This document shows positions 9,216 through 18,492 of a DNA stretch of 45,762 nucleotides, in pieces. The stretch is taken from contig SFKS01000012.1 in assembly GCA_004554705.1 (NCBI GenBank), forward strand, positions 1-45,762, written 5' to 3'. Every line of letters begins with the position of its first letter. The first letter of the stretch is position 1. The notes under the pieces are model-generated. The model ran no database searches. It was not told the origin of the DNA and worked only from the letters and a program-made list of their open reading frames with translations. This stretch comes from Clostridiales bacterium. GTDB lineage: Bacteria > Bacillota > Clostridia > TANB77 > CAG-508. The position numbers were made by a program, and so were the translations under genes.

Positions 9216-9244
9216 TTGAAAAAAAAACTTTATTATGCTAAACT
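9216..9244 (+). promoter_or_regulatory. Promoter for the small genes at 9291 and 9581
   Basis: TTGAAA (9216-9221), a 17-base spacer and TAAACT (9239-9244) in the divergent region with fhs. The -10 is weak, which limits confidence. Confidence 0.4.
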
Positions 9245-9290
9245 AATAAATAGAGGGTATATGTTTACAAAAGAATGAGATGGAGGAAAC

Positions 9291-9551
9291 ATGAACAAAA
9301 CAGTAGAAAAAATTGTAGTTAGTGAAGAAGGAATTGAAGTAATTTCTATGTCAGAAGGAGTAAAAAGCATAACACAACTCAGCTTAGAGCCGGAAGAAAA
9401 TGAACTACAAAATATATTGGAGAGATATAATTTAAGTAGTATTAACAATTACTCATTTGATATAAATATTGTACGAGCATTAGCAGATAGTGAAGAGCAA
9501 CTACGTAATTATTTAGAAACTTGTAAGAAGCTAAATAGCTTAAACAAGTAG
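9291..9551 (+). CDS. Small acidic protein of unknown function
   Basis: An 86-residue protein starting at an ATG after a GATGGAGG ribosome site. It has no membrane segment and no family I can name. An N-terminal beta-like stretch (KTVEKIVVSEEGIEVISM) is followed by helical, Glu/Leu-rich sequence ending KKLNSLNK. It is followed after 29 bases by another small gene, with its own AAGGAG, so the two are probably one transcript ending at the terminator near 9961. Confidence 0.55.
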   Translation: MNKTVEKIVVSEEGIEVISMSEGVKSITQLSLEPEENELQNILERYNLSSINNYSFDINIVRALADSEEQLRNYLETCKKLNSLNK

Positions 9552-9580
9552 CATTTTAAAATGCATATAAGGAGAAAAAA

Positions 9581-9952
9581 ATGAAAAACGACGAAGGAAA
9601 TAATATACCAATTATAGTATATTACTTAAAAAAACTTAAAGATAGTACTTTAAGCACTGAAAAACAAGTAGAGCTATATAAACAAGCAAAAAAAACAACA
9701 AGGACATTTAAAGATGCGAAACTAATTATGGGAATAAGAGATAGAGTATATTATACAATACAAGAACTTTTACATAAAAAAGGAAGAACTCAGAAAACAC
9801 TAAACCCAGGAAAACCAACATTAGCGGAAAAAAGGCAAGAATGGATAGATAGTATGCTAATAAATGATAATTTAGGGGCTCAAAAAAAAAGCCTCCTATT
9901 CAACAAAATCAGCAAATTACATCAATCGGCAGGTCAGAAGGAGATAAAATAG
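9581..9952 (+). CDS. Small basic protein of unknown function
   Basis: A 123-residue Lys-rich helical protein, start ATG9581 after ATAAGGAG. The sequence includes KQVELYKQAKKTTRTFKDAK and a Lys/Gln-rich C-terminus. A nucleic-acid-binding role would suit the charge but is only a guess. A hairpin terminator follows immediately. Confidence 0.55.
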   Translation: MKNDEGNNIPIIVYYLKKLKDSTLSTEKQVELYKQAKKTTRTFKDAKLIMGIRDRVYYTIQELLHKKGRTQKTLNPGKPTLAEKRQEWIDSMLINDNLGAQKKSLLFNKISKLHQSAGQKEIK

Positions 9953-9960
9953 AAAGATAA

Positions 9961-9997
9961 AAAAGACAGAAGAATTAAGTAAAAACTGTCTTTTTTT
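9961..9997 (+). terminator. Rho-independent terminator
   Basis: AAAAGACAG (9961-9969) pairs with CTGTCTTTT (9986-9994) and the arm runs into a T tract, just after the stop at 9952. The T tract overlaps the first Spo0A-box-like site. Confidence 0.7.
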
Positions 9998-10013
9998 GTC
10001 GAATTTTGTCGAA
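9996..10013 (+). promoter_or_regulatory. Two tandem Spo0A boxes
   Basis: TTGTCGAA occurs twice, at 9996-10003 and 10006-10013, spaced exactly 10 bases (one helical turn). TGTCGAA matches the known 0A-box consensus TGNCGAA. The pair sits 10 bases upstream of the -35 element of the sortase promoter, and Spo0A is encoded at 35528-36355. This placement is typical for an activated Spo0A promoter. Confidence 0.65.
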
Positions 10014-10022
10014 CGATTTTTC

Positions 10023-10051
10023 TTTACAAACTAAAAAATGTATGCTAGAAT
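10023..10051 (+). promoter_or_regulatory. Promoter of the sortase-adhesin operon
   Basis: TTTACA (10023-10028), a 17-base spacer and TAGAAT (10046-10051). The 5' leader of about 105 bases contains a small hairpin (AATTGC-GAAA-GCAATT, about 10067-10082) and AGAATAAAGTTCTTTTATTCT. Confidence 0.6.
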
Positions 10052-10163
10052 AATTACATCTTTAATTGCGAAAGCAATTTCAAAATAATTTCTAGGAAAA
10101 GAATAAAGTTCTTTTATTCTAAAAATCCAAAAAAACAAAATTTGATTTTAATATGGAAAAGAG

Positions 10164-10764
10164 GTGAAATGCATAAAAAATTACACAAAATTAACTGTAA
10201 GCCTCATAACTATAATTCTAATAATATTTACATTAACTACAGTAAACTTAGCATATGAGAGCTTACAAAACAATAGACATACAGAAGAAAATAGTTATGA
10301 AGGAACACAAAAAGAAGAAACTATAGTAATAGATGAAGATGAAAAAATTGAAACCCTCCTTAAAAATACAAGTGGTTTGAATGAAAAGTTGTGGCAGGTT
10401 GAAATTCCTAATATAAACTTAATAGCTCCAATAGCACAAGATACAACACAAGAAGTTATGAAAAAATACGTAGGACATTTTATAAATACAGCCTTTTGGA
10501 AAGGCAATGTAGGACTTGCTGCCCATAACAGGCGGATTCCCAATTAATTATTTTGAAAAAATTAAAGACTTAAAACTTGGTGATGAAATATATTATAAAA
10601 CACAATATGGAACAAAGACCTATGAAGTAATCTTATCTACAATTATTGATGAAACAGACTGGTCATATTTGCAAAAAACTGAGGAAAACAAAATCACACT
10701 AATAACATGTGTAAGAAATAAACCTAACAAACGACTTTGCGTACAAGCAATAGAGAAAGTATAA
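10164..10764 (+). CDS. Sortase, CGG +1 frameshift
   Basis: The GTG start gives an N-terminal membrane anchor (about 9-30) and a sortase domain. Frame 1 reaches GLAAHNR and stops four codons later. Skipping the C of CGG at 10533-10535 joins it to GFPINYFEKIKDLKLGD and restores a 199-residue sortase. The catalytic residues lie on both sides of the break: His121 before it, Cys182 (TLITC) and Arg190 after it. The size and motifs suggest a class D/E-like housekeeping sortase, but the class is uncertain. The next gene encodes an LPKTG-bearing adhesin, a likely substrate. The GTG has a weak, close RBS (GGAAAAGAG). The upstream Spo0A boxes suggest developmental control. Confidence 0.85.
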
Positions 10765-10789
10765 CAAAATTAAAAGAAAGGAAATTAAT

Positions 10790-12079
10790 ATGAAGAAAAT
10801 AAAAAAAATAGGTGTAATACTAATACTAATGATAATACTACTAGCCGTAATATTTCCAATAGTAAGCAATGCGGCAGGTAACACAATAACAGTTTATGGA
10901 AAACCACGATATAATAATCTCTTAATAAGAGAGGGAATAGATTTAACTTGTATTCCACTTGCATATACAAAAGATGGAGTAGAACATCCAGTATATTGTC
11001 TAAATTTAGAGTTAGAAGGAGCAACAGAAAACTTTTCATATAATGTAAATATAGATAATGAAATTACCAATATGGAAATTTGGAGAACAATAATAAATGG
11101 ATATCCATATAAAACACCTAAAGAATTAGGTTGTGAAACAAAAGAGGAGGCATATTTAGCAACAAGACAAGCCGTATACTGTGCTGTGTATGGAAGAGAT
11201 CCTAATAGTTATTTTTCAGGAGGAGCAGGAGCAGGAGACAGAACCTTAAACGCATTAAAACACATAGTAAATGTTGCAAGAACATCAAAAGAAACTAAGC
11301 CAAGTAGTACACTTAAAATAAATGCTAGTAATTCAGCTTGGAAAGTAGATAATATTAATTCAAACTTTGTATCAAAGGAATTTACAGTAACAGCAGCAGC
11401 TGGAATAAGTAGTTACAAAATAGAAGTATTAGGAGACTTAATTGAAGAAATGAAAATAACAGATTTAGAAAACACTCCAAAAACTGAATTCAAAGGCAAA
11501 GAAAAATTTAAAATATTAATCCCCATAAAAAACATAGAAAAAGATGGAACCTTTACAATAAATGTAACAGGAGAAGTCGCTACAAAACCAATACTATTTG
11601 GACTTTCTGAAGACCGTACATTACAAAATGTTGCAGTAACTGGAAACATATATGAAACGGGAAGCGGAAGCAAAACAGAATACTACTTTGAAAATGCAAC
11701 TAAAATAATAATATATAAACAAAATCAAGAAAACAAAAAAGCACTTGCAGGAGTAAATTTTCAACTACTAAATCAAAACAAAGAAGTAATATACTCAAAT
11801 TTAAAAACAAACGAAGAGGGTAAAATCATAATAGAAAATTTACTACCAGGCAAATACTACATACAAGAAATGGAAACCTTAGAAGGATATGAAGAGTATG
11901 ATAAATTAATAGAAGTAAATTTAAAACTAAATGAAGAAACAAAAATAACAGTAAATAACCTAAAAAATAATGAAGTAGTAGAAGTAGAAAAACCAAAAAC
12001 AGAACTAGAAGTAGAACAAATAAAAAGTGAAAAAAAGATAGAAAGAGAGGTGATAAAATTACCTAAAACAGGAATGTAA
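10790..12079 (+). CDS. Thioester-domain adhesin with SpaA/CnaB repeat ending at LPKTG
   Basis: A 429-residue secreted protein with a signal peptide (1-28, ending SNAAG). A thioester (TQXA-type) domain follows, with Cys70 (VYCLN) and Gln127 (ATRQAVYC) in the positions that form the internal Cys-Gln thioester used for covalent host attachment. A middle beta-rich region and a SpaA/CnaB-like domain (about 315-390, GVNFQLLNQNKEVIYSNLKT) come next. The C-terminus is a Glu/Lys-rich linker ending LPKTG-Met and stop: the usual hydrophobic segment and positive tail are missing. It lies 25 bases after the sortase. CnaB domains often form isopeptide bonds, which I cannot verify here. Confidence 0.8.
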   Translation: MKKIKKIGVILILMIILLAVIFPIVSNAAGNTITVYGKPRYNNLLIREGIDLTCIPLAYTKDGVEHPVYCLNLELEGATENFSYNVNIDNEITNMEIWRTIINGYPYKTPKELGCETKEEAYLATRQAVYCAVYGRDPNSYFSGGAGAGDRTLNALKHIVNVARTSKETKPSSTLKINASNSAWKVDNINSNFVSKEFTVTAAAGISSYKIEVLGDLIEEMKITDLENTPKTEFKGKEKFKILIPIKNIEKDGTFTINVTGEVATKPILFGLSEDRTLQNVAVTGNIYETGSGSKTEYYFENATKIIIYKQNQENKKALAGVNFQLLNQNKEVIYSNLKTNEEGKIIIENLLPGKYYIQEMETLEGYEEYDKLIEVNLKLNEETKITVNNLKNNEVVEVEKPKTELEVEQIKSEKKIEREVIKLPKTGM

Positions 12080-12082
12080 AAA

Positions 12083-12125
12083 AATAGTGCAATGTTAATT
12101 TTTTTAACATCGCACTATTTTTTTA
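12083..12125 (+). terminator. Strong rho-independent terminator
   Basis: A 16-base arm (12083-12098) pairs with 12104-12119 with a single A-C mismatch, followed by a T tract, directly after the adhesin stop. Confidence 0.8.
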
Positions 12126-12169
12126 TCTAAAATTATGATATAATCACCTCGTGAAAGGGATGAAATAAA

Positions 12170-12736
12170 ATGAAAATCATATTGGCATCTGAATCTCCAA
12201 GAAGAAGAGAACTTTTAGAAATGATGGGAATAAAGTTTGAAACAAAACCAAGCAACAGTGATGAAACTTTTGAAGAGGGCTTATCTATTACGGAGCAATC
12301 TAAAAGATTAGCATATATAAAAGCAAAATCTGTATTTGACGAAACTACAGGAGATAGAGCAGTTATTGGTTCAGATACAATGGTAATTAAAGATAATAAA
12401 ATATATGGTAAACCACATACAAGAGAGCAGGCTATAGAAATGCTACGAGACTTAAGCAATAGCAAACATCAAGTAATTACAAGTATATGTGTTATATCTC
12501 AAAAAAACGGAGAATACAAGGAACAATTAGACTATGATATAGCAGACGTGTACTTCAAAGAAATGACAGATGAAGAAATTGAAAAATGGATAGATGAAGG
12601 AAAACCATATGATAAAGCAGGCGGATATGCTGCACAAAGTGAATTTGGAGTTCACATTAAAAAAATAGATGGAAACTTCTTCACAATAATGGGATTACCA
12701 ATACATAAATTGTATGATATGCTAAAGAGTATATAG
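12170..12736 (+). CDS. maf: Maf-family nucleotide pyrophosphatase
   Basis: A 188-residue Maf protein starting with MKIILASESPRRRELLEMMG, the family signature with SxSPRR at residues 7-12. GSDTMV, KPHTREQA and DKAGGYAAQ are also conserved. Maf enzymes hydrolyse non-canonical or m5U/dTTP-type nucleoside triphosphates to monophosphates and restrain septation. The ATG follows GAAAGGG; a TATAAT at 12139-12144 may be its -10 box, but the -35 is weak. It precedes the ABC genes by 16 bases and may be co-transcribed with them. Confidence 0.92.
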   Translation: MKIILASESPRRRELLEMMGIKFETKPSNSDETFEEGLSITEQSKRLAYIKAKSVFDETTGDRAVIGSDTMVIKDNKIYGKPHTREQAIEMLRDLSNSKHQVITSICVISQKNGEYKEQLDYDIADVYFKEMTDEEIEKWIDEGKPYDKAGGYAAQSEFGVHIKKIDGNFFTIMGLPIHKLYDMLKSI

Positions 12737-12752
12737 AAATTGGAGGATATAA

Positions 12753-14972
12753 ATGTTAGAGTTAAAAAATGTTTCTAAATTTTACTATAACAAAGGTGTA
12801 ATTGCAACTGGATTTTCAAAAGTAAACTTAAAACTGGATATTGGCGAATTTATAGCAATTACAGGAGAATCTGGCAGTGGAAAATCAACACTATTAAATG
12901 TAATTAGTGGACTAGATACTTATGAAGAAGGAGAAATGTATGTAAATGGCAAAGAAACAAGCCATTACAGCGAAAAGGATTTCGAAGATTTTAGAAGAAA
13001 ATACATAGGAAACATTTTTCAAACATTTAATTTAGTGAACAGTTACACAGTTTACCAAAATATAGAACTTGTGCTTCTATTAAATGGTTATAAAAAGAGA
13101 AAAATAAAGAAAAAAGTTATTGAATTAATAAAAAAGGTAGATTTATACAAATTTAGAAATACAAAGGTGTCAAAATTGTCTGGAGGTCAAAAACAAAGAG
13201 TAGCAATAGCTAGAGCTTTAGCAAAAGAAACACCAATAATAATTGCAGATGAACCAACAGGAAACCTAGACAAAGAAGCTGCTGAAAGTACAATAAAGCT
13301 ACTTAGTGAAATAGCAAAGGACAAATTAGTAGTAATAGTTACACATAACTATGAGCAAATTGAAAAATATGTAACAAGAAAAATAACAATGCATGATGGT
13401 AGAATAATTGAAGACAAGAAGATAAAAGAAACAAAAAGTACAGCAAAAGCAAATGAAGTTGAATATAAAAACATCACGAAAATTAATAGATTAAGATTAG
13501 GAATTAGAAACACCTTCAATATAAAAACAAAATTTATATTGTTATTTATAGTATTCTTATTTATGACCTCTGCAATAATGACACAATATGCAAACAGCAG
13601 AAAGCAAAAACATTTATCAGATATAGATGGAAGTAATTATTTATTCCGAAACAGTAGTGAGAACAGAATAGTAATAAAAAAGAAAGATAATACACCATTT
13701 AGTTCTGAAAATTATGCACAAATAGAAAACTTAAACAATATAGATTATATAGTAAAAGATGATGCCTTATTAGATAATGAAATAAGTTTAACAGACAAAA
13801 AATACTTAAGCATATATGGAAATGCATCAAGCATAAAAGGCTTTAAAGGAAATGTAGATGTAGGAAGAATGCCAGAAAATGATAATGAAGTAATAATAGA
13901 AGAATATGAAGATAGATATTACATAAAGGAATTAGCCGAAAATTTAGGGAACACAACAGTATATTTAATGGATTTATATACTGGAGCTATAAATGAAAAA
14001 ATACCAATGCAAATAGTTGGTATAAAATATATGGATTCAAGCTTATATTATGGTAACAATAATATATATGTAAGTGATAACATACTAAATCAAATGAGAT
14101 TTCAAATAAATCAAAGATATAGCAAAATAAAGATACTTTTCCAAAACAAGTACTATGAATCAAACATATATAACCCATATTTTAAGATAAAAACAAGTGA
14201 AAATGTACCAGTTGGAAAAGCATATGTAAGTAATGATTTAAACTATGAAGTACCAAGTGGTTCATGTAAAAACAAACCAATAAAAATTGAAATAGACAAC
14301 TTATATTATAAAGAAGAACTAGAACTAAAAATAGCAAGAACATATACAAAATATAACATAAAATCACTAGTTGGTGAAGAATACGAAATGAACAATGGCT
14401 CAATATACATAAATCCAGAAGATTATAATAAACTATTTGATAAACCTTCATATCAATCAAGTGTATTTGTCAAGGAGGTAGAACTATTAAGAGATACCGG
14501 AGCAGAACTAGAAAATTTAGGATATACCACTTTAATTATTAAAGATACTCTAACAAAGAGTGGACAAGCACAGGTGGTTGAGATATTCCAAACAATAGTA
14601 ACAATATTTCTAATAATAACACTATTCTTTATAACCTACTTCATAATAAAAGTTATCCTAAAATCAAGAAACACATATTTTGCAACATTAAGAATGTTAG
14701 GAGCAACTAGAAAAATATCTAAACAATTACTAATAATAGAATTATTAATAGTTGAGAATTTAGCCTATTTAATTTCTGTCGTAGTAATAATACTTCAGGC
14801 AAAACAAATAATTAATTTGAGCTTTATACAAACAATTGTAGACTATCTAAAAATAAAAGACTATATAATTTTATATATAATACTCATAGTAATGTCATAT
14901 ATAATAAGCCTAAAATATGCTAAAAAACTATTCAAAAACTCAAGCATTAAAACATACAACGGGGAGGTGTAA
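12753..14972 (+). CDS. Fused ABC transporter ATPase-permease (MacB/FtsX type), subunit 1
   Basis: A 739-residue protein. The ATPase (1-225) shows Walker A GESGSGKST (38-46), signature LSGGQ (142-146), Walker B IIIADEP (162-168) and His of the H-loop (VIVTHNY). A permease follows, with one membrane segment (about 260-278), a large extracellular domain (about 280-600) and three C-terminal segments typical of FtsX/MacB permeases (about 610-730). This architecture belongs to mechanotransmission ABC systems that export peptides or antibiotics, or remodel the envelope. ATG12753 follows TTGGAGG. It is followed after 2 bases by a second protein of the same design, so they probably form a heterodimer. 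The substrate is unknown. Confidence 0.88.
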   Translation: MLELKNVSKFYYNKGVIATGFSKVNLKLDIGEFIAITGESGSGKSTLLNVISGLDTYEEGEMYVNGKETSHYSEKDFEDFRRKYIGNIFQTFNLVNSYTVYQNIELVLLLNGYKKRKIKKKVIELIKKVDLYKFRNTKVSKLSGGQKQRVAIARALAKETPIIIADEPTGNLDKEAAESTIKLLSEIAKDKLVVIVTHNYEQIEKYVTRKITMHDGRIIEDKKIKETKSTAKANEVEYKNITKINRLRLGIRNTFNIKTKFILLFIVFLFMTSAIMTQYANSRKQKHLSDIDGSNYLFRNSSENRIVIKKKDNTPFSSENYAQIENLNNIDYIVKDDALLDNEISLTDKKYLSIYGNASSIKGFKGNVDVGRMPENDNEVIIEEYEDRYYIKELAENLGNTTVYLMDLYTGAINEKIPMQIVGIKYMDSSLYYGNNNIYVSDNILNQMRFQINQRYSKIKILFQNKYYESNIYNPYFKIKTSENVPVGKAYVSNDLNYEVPSGSCKNKPIKIEIDNLYYKEELELKIARTYTKYNIKSLVGEEYEMNNGSIYINPEDYNKLFDKPSYQSSVFVKEVELLRDTGAELENLGYTTLIIKDTLTKSGQAQVVEIFQTIVTIFLIITLFFITYFIIKVILKSRNTYFATLRMLGATRKISKQLLIIELLIVENLAYLISVVVIILQAKQIINLSFIQTIVDYLKIKDYIILYIILIVMSYIISLKYAKKLFKNSSIKTYNGEV

Positions 14973-14974
14973 CT

Positions 14975-17431
14975 ATGATTGAGATTTCAAAAGTAAACAA
15001 ATATTTTAACAGACATAAGAAAAACCAAATTCACGTTATAAACAATATCTCATTAAAAATGGAAGACACCGGACTAGTTGCACTTCTAGGGCCAAGTGGT
15101 TCAGGAAAGACTACTTTGTTAAATGTAATAGGAGGATTAGATAAGATACAAAAAGGAAAAATATATATAAACAATAAAAAAATATCATCAAAACTTCCAT
15201 CAAAAGTAGATAAAATACGTAATTTAAGTATAGGATATATTTTTCAAGACTATAAATTGATAGAAAATATGAGCGTATATGATAATGTTGCCATTGTTTT
15301 AAAAATGATAGGAATAAAAAACAAAGAGGAAATAAAAAAGAGAGTATACTATTGCTTAGAAAAAGTAGGAATGTATAGATATAAAAACAGACCAGCAGCA
15401 ATGCTATCAGGAGGAGAAAGACAAAGAGTAGGTATTGCAAGAGCAATTGTAAAATCTCCAGATATAATATTAGCAGACGAACCAACGGGAAATTTGGATA
15501 GCAAAAACTCATTAGAAGTAATGAATATAATAAAAGCAATATCAAAAGAAAAATTAGTAATACTAGTAACACACGAAAGAGAATTAGCTGAGTTTTATGC
15601 AAGTAGGATAGTTGAAATTCAAGATGGAAAAATAGTAAAAGACTATGAAAATAAACACAACAGCGAGCTAGATTACAGAATAGAAAATAAATTTTATCTA
15701 AAAGATTTTAAGGAGCATCAAAAAATAGAGACAGAAAACACAGAGGTAAATGTATATTCAGAAGACAAGCAACAAATAAACTTAAATATCGTTTTAAAAA
15801 ATGGAAATATATATATTAAAACAAACCAAAATGAAAAAATAGAAGTAATAGACAATAACTCTGGAATTGAAATGGTAGATGAACACTATAAAAAATTAAG
15901 CAAAGAAGAATTAGAAAAATATAAATTTGATTTTGACAAAATCATAGATAAAAATGTAAAAAAGAAATATTCCTCAATACTAAACCCTATAACTCTTGTA
16001 ATTAATGGCTTTAAAAAGGTATTTGACTTTTCCGTATTAAAGAAAATTCTACTTATAGGATTTTTCATATCAGCAATGTTTATAATGTATGCCGTAAGTA
16101 GTATTTGTGCAACCTTAAATGTAAAAGACACGGACTTTATAAAATACAATAGTAATTATTTACAAATAAGGAAACCAAATATGACACTAGAAGAGTATTT
16201 AACATTAGAACAAAATGAAAACATTAACTACATATTGCCAGGTAGTTCACTGGTATCATTTAAATTTAATCCAAGAGAATACTACCAAACAAATGATATA
16301 ACCTTATCTGTAAATGGTTCACTTTCAAGCACAGATATGATAAGCAATGAAAATATAATAAGTGGAGTAATGCCTGAAAACGAGAAACAAATCATATTAG
16401 ACAAAATGATTATTCAAAGACAAATAGATCAAGAATACGGTTATTTTCAAATGATTGGAATATTAAAACCAGAAGATATGATAGGTAAACAACTTACACT
16501 AGATAATATTGGAGATTTTACAGTAGTAGGAATTGTAGACCTTTCAACACCTTCAATATATGTAAATCCAACAATGCTAATAAACATTGTTCAAAATGCA
16601 TACGACTCAAGCGAAATGGAGATGATAGGTGGAATATATATAAGTGATGAAGGAGAACAAGAAACAATACCAATATTAGATTACAAGCTATATGAAGACA
16701 AAATAACACTAAAAAAAGGACGTTTTCCAGAAAACGATTATGAAGTAATTGTAAATATATCACACAAATACGATATGCGTTTAAATAAAACAATATCAAC
16801 AATGGTAAATGATAAAAAACTTACAGTAGTAGGATACTATGAAAGTCAGGAAGGTATAGATAAATATCTGGTAAACAATAACACAGTAAAATACAAACTA
16901 ATAAGAGAAAAACAAGAATTTATGGTATATGCAAAAGATAAAAATAAAGCTCTAAGTGAATTTAGAGATTTAAATTTAAACATTGTAAATACATATGAAA
17001 GCACTAAAAAAGACTACTTAAGACAAAAAAGAGAAAGCATGAAAACAAGCATAATAGTTTCAGCAATAATACTTGCGATATCATTAATTGAGATTTTCTT
17101 AATGATACGCTCATCCTTCCTATCAAGAATAAAAGAAATAGGAATATTAAGAGCAATAGGAATAAAGAAAAAAGACATATACAAAATGTTTGCAGGAGAA
17201 ACCATAGCAATAACAACACTTGCAAGCGTTCCAGGAATAATATTAATGGCATATATACTAAAATCACTATCACAAATAACATACTTTTCATGCTTTTTCT
17301 TAGTAAATATGTTGTCAATAATAGCAACAATAGTATTCATATATATATTCAACTTAATAATAGGTTTACTACCAGTATATAATGTTGTAAGAAAAACACC
17401 AGCACAAATATTAAGTAGACATGATATTTAA
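14975..17431 (+). CDS. Fused ABC transporter ATPase-permease (MacB/FtsX type), subunit 2
   Basis: An 818-residue partner of the preceding gene. Walker A is GPSGSGKTT (39-47), the signature is LSGGERQRVG, Walker B is IILADEP and the H-loop is VTHERE. After the ATPase there is a charged linker of about 110 residues (260-340), a membrane segment (about 350-370), an extracellular domain of about 320 residues and three C-terminal membrane segments. The longer linker distinguishes it from subunit 1. ATG14975 follows GGGGAGG. No histidine kinase or response regulator is adjacent, unlike Bce-type systems. The downstream FemA/B-like gene suggests an envelope-related role (inference). Confidence 0.87.
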   Translation: MIEISKVNKYFNRHKKNQIHVINNISLKMEDTGLVALLGPSGSGKTTLLNVIGGLDKIQKGKIYINNKKISSKLPSKVDKIRNLSIGYIFQDYKLIENMSVYDNVAIVLKMIGIKNKEEIKKRVYYCLEKVGMYRYKNRPAAMLSGGERQRVGIARAIVKSPDIILADEPTGNLDSKNSLEVMNIIKAISKEKLVILVTHERELAEFYASRIVEIQDGKIVKDYENKHNSELDYRIENKFYLKDFKEHQKIETENTEVNVYSEDKQQINLNIVLKNGNIYIKTNQNEKIEVIDNNSGIEMVDEHYKKLSKEELEKYKFDFDKIIDKNVKKKYSSILNPITLVINGFKKVFDFSVLKKILLIGFFISAMFIMYAVSSICATLNVKDTDFIKYNSNYLQIRKPNMTLEEYLTLEQNENINYILPGSSLVSFKFNPREYYQTNDITLSVNGSLSSTDMISNENIISGVMPENEKQIILDKMIIQRQIDQEYGYFQMIGILKPEDMIGKQLTLDNIGDFTVVGIVDLSTPSIYVNPTMLINIVQNAYDSSEMEMIGGIYISDEGEQETIPILDYKLYEDKITLKKGRFPENDYEVIVNISHKYDMRLNKTISTMVNDKKLTVVGYYESQEGIDKYLVNNNTVKYKLIREKQEFMVYAKDKNKALSEFRDLNLNIVNTYESTKKDYLRQKRESMKTSIIVSAIILAISLIEIFLMIRSSFLSRIKEIGILRAIGIKKKDIYKMFAGETIAITTLASVPGIILMAYILKSLSQITYFSCFFLVNMLSIIATIVFIYIFNLIIGLLPVYNVVRKTPAQILSRHDI

Positions 17432-17447
17432 TAAAAAAGGAGAAAAC

Positions 17448-18492
17448 ATGGATTTAAAAGAATTTTTACAAACAAACCCAAAAACAAATTTTATGCAATC
17501 ACCAGAATGGGCAAAAGTTAAAACAGAATGGAAAAATGAATTTATAATTGTAAAAGACAAAAACGGAGAAATAAAAGGAACAATGAGTATTTTACTTAGA
17601 AAGGTACCAGTTATAAATAGACATATAATGTATGCTCCAAGAGGATTCGTATGTGACATACACGATAAAGAAACCTTAAAAGAACTTACCCAAAAAGCTC
17701 GGAGAAATAGCCAAAAAATATAAAGCCTTTATTTTCAGACTAGACCCTGATGTTTTACAAAATGATGAAGAATTTAAAAAAATAATAAAAGAGCTTGGAT
17801 ATAAAACGAAAAAAAACATAAAAAACATAGGACAGGTATTACAACCTAAATATGTATTCAGGCTAAATGTAAAAAACAAAACAGAAGAGGAGCTTTTGCA
17901 ATCCTTTGAATCAAAAACCAGATACAATATAAGACTAGCAGGAAGAAAAGGTGTGAAGGTTAGAATTGGAACCAGAGAAGACTTACCAATCTTTTATGAT
18001 ATAATGAAAACAACAGGCTCAAGAGACGATTTCTTCATAAGACCATTATCATATTTTCAAAAAATATATGATGAAATGGGGGAAGAACATGCAAGAATAT
18101 ACATTGCAGAATATGAAGGAAAACCAATAGCAGCAACACTTCCAATATATTATGGCAATAAAGTTTGGTACTTGTATGGAGGAAGCTCAAATGAACATAG
18201 AAATTTAATGCCAAACTACTTAATACAATGGGAAATGATAAAATGGGCAATTGAAAATGAATGTGATTGGTATGATTTTAGAGGAGTATCAGGATTCAAG
18301 AACGAAAATGATCCACAATACGGAGTATACAAGTTTAAAAAAGGCTTCAATCCAGAATTTATGGAATTTATAAATGAAATGTATGTTGTGTACAATCCAT
18401 TTATAAATGCAATGTTCAATATAAGCACAAAAGCATATACTAAAATAAATTTATTAAAAGACAAAAGAAAGAAAAGAGGTGAAAAAAAGTGA
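17448..18492 (+). CDS. FemA/FemB-type peptidoglycan bridge aminoacyltransferase, CGG +1 frameshift
   Basis: ATG17448 (RBS AAAGGAG) opens a frame that stops at 17721. Skipping the C of CGG at 17700-17702 gives QKA-GEIAKKYKAFIFRLDPDV and continues to 18492 as one 347-residue FemAB/GNAT protein. The N-terminal part has FMQSPEWAKVK and the bridge-enzyme pattern MYAPRGFV. The C-terminal part has YNIRLAGRKGVKVRIG, IAATLPIYYGNKVWYLYGGS and WYDFRGVSG, all typical of the family. These enzymes add amino acids from aminoacyl-tRNA to the lipid II stem peptide or branch. The break falls in a helix in the first GNAT domain. It overlaps the DUF308 gene by 4 bases. Confidence 0.83.

Noticed and set aside
10060..10100. 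Riboswitch in the sortase leader
   Set aside because: Only a short AATTGC hairpin is visible; the conserved blocks of c-di-GMP, SAM, TPP or other common riboswitches are absent.
10699..17352. Many long minus-strand open frames opposite plus-strand genes
   Set aside because: They are Leu/Phe/Ile-rich shadows of AT-rich coding sequence, without RBS or family motifs, and lie opposite well-supported genes.
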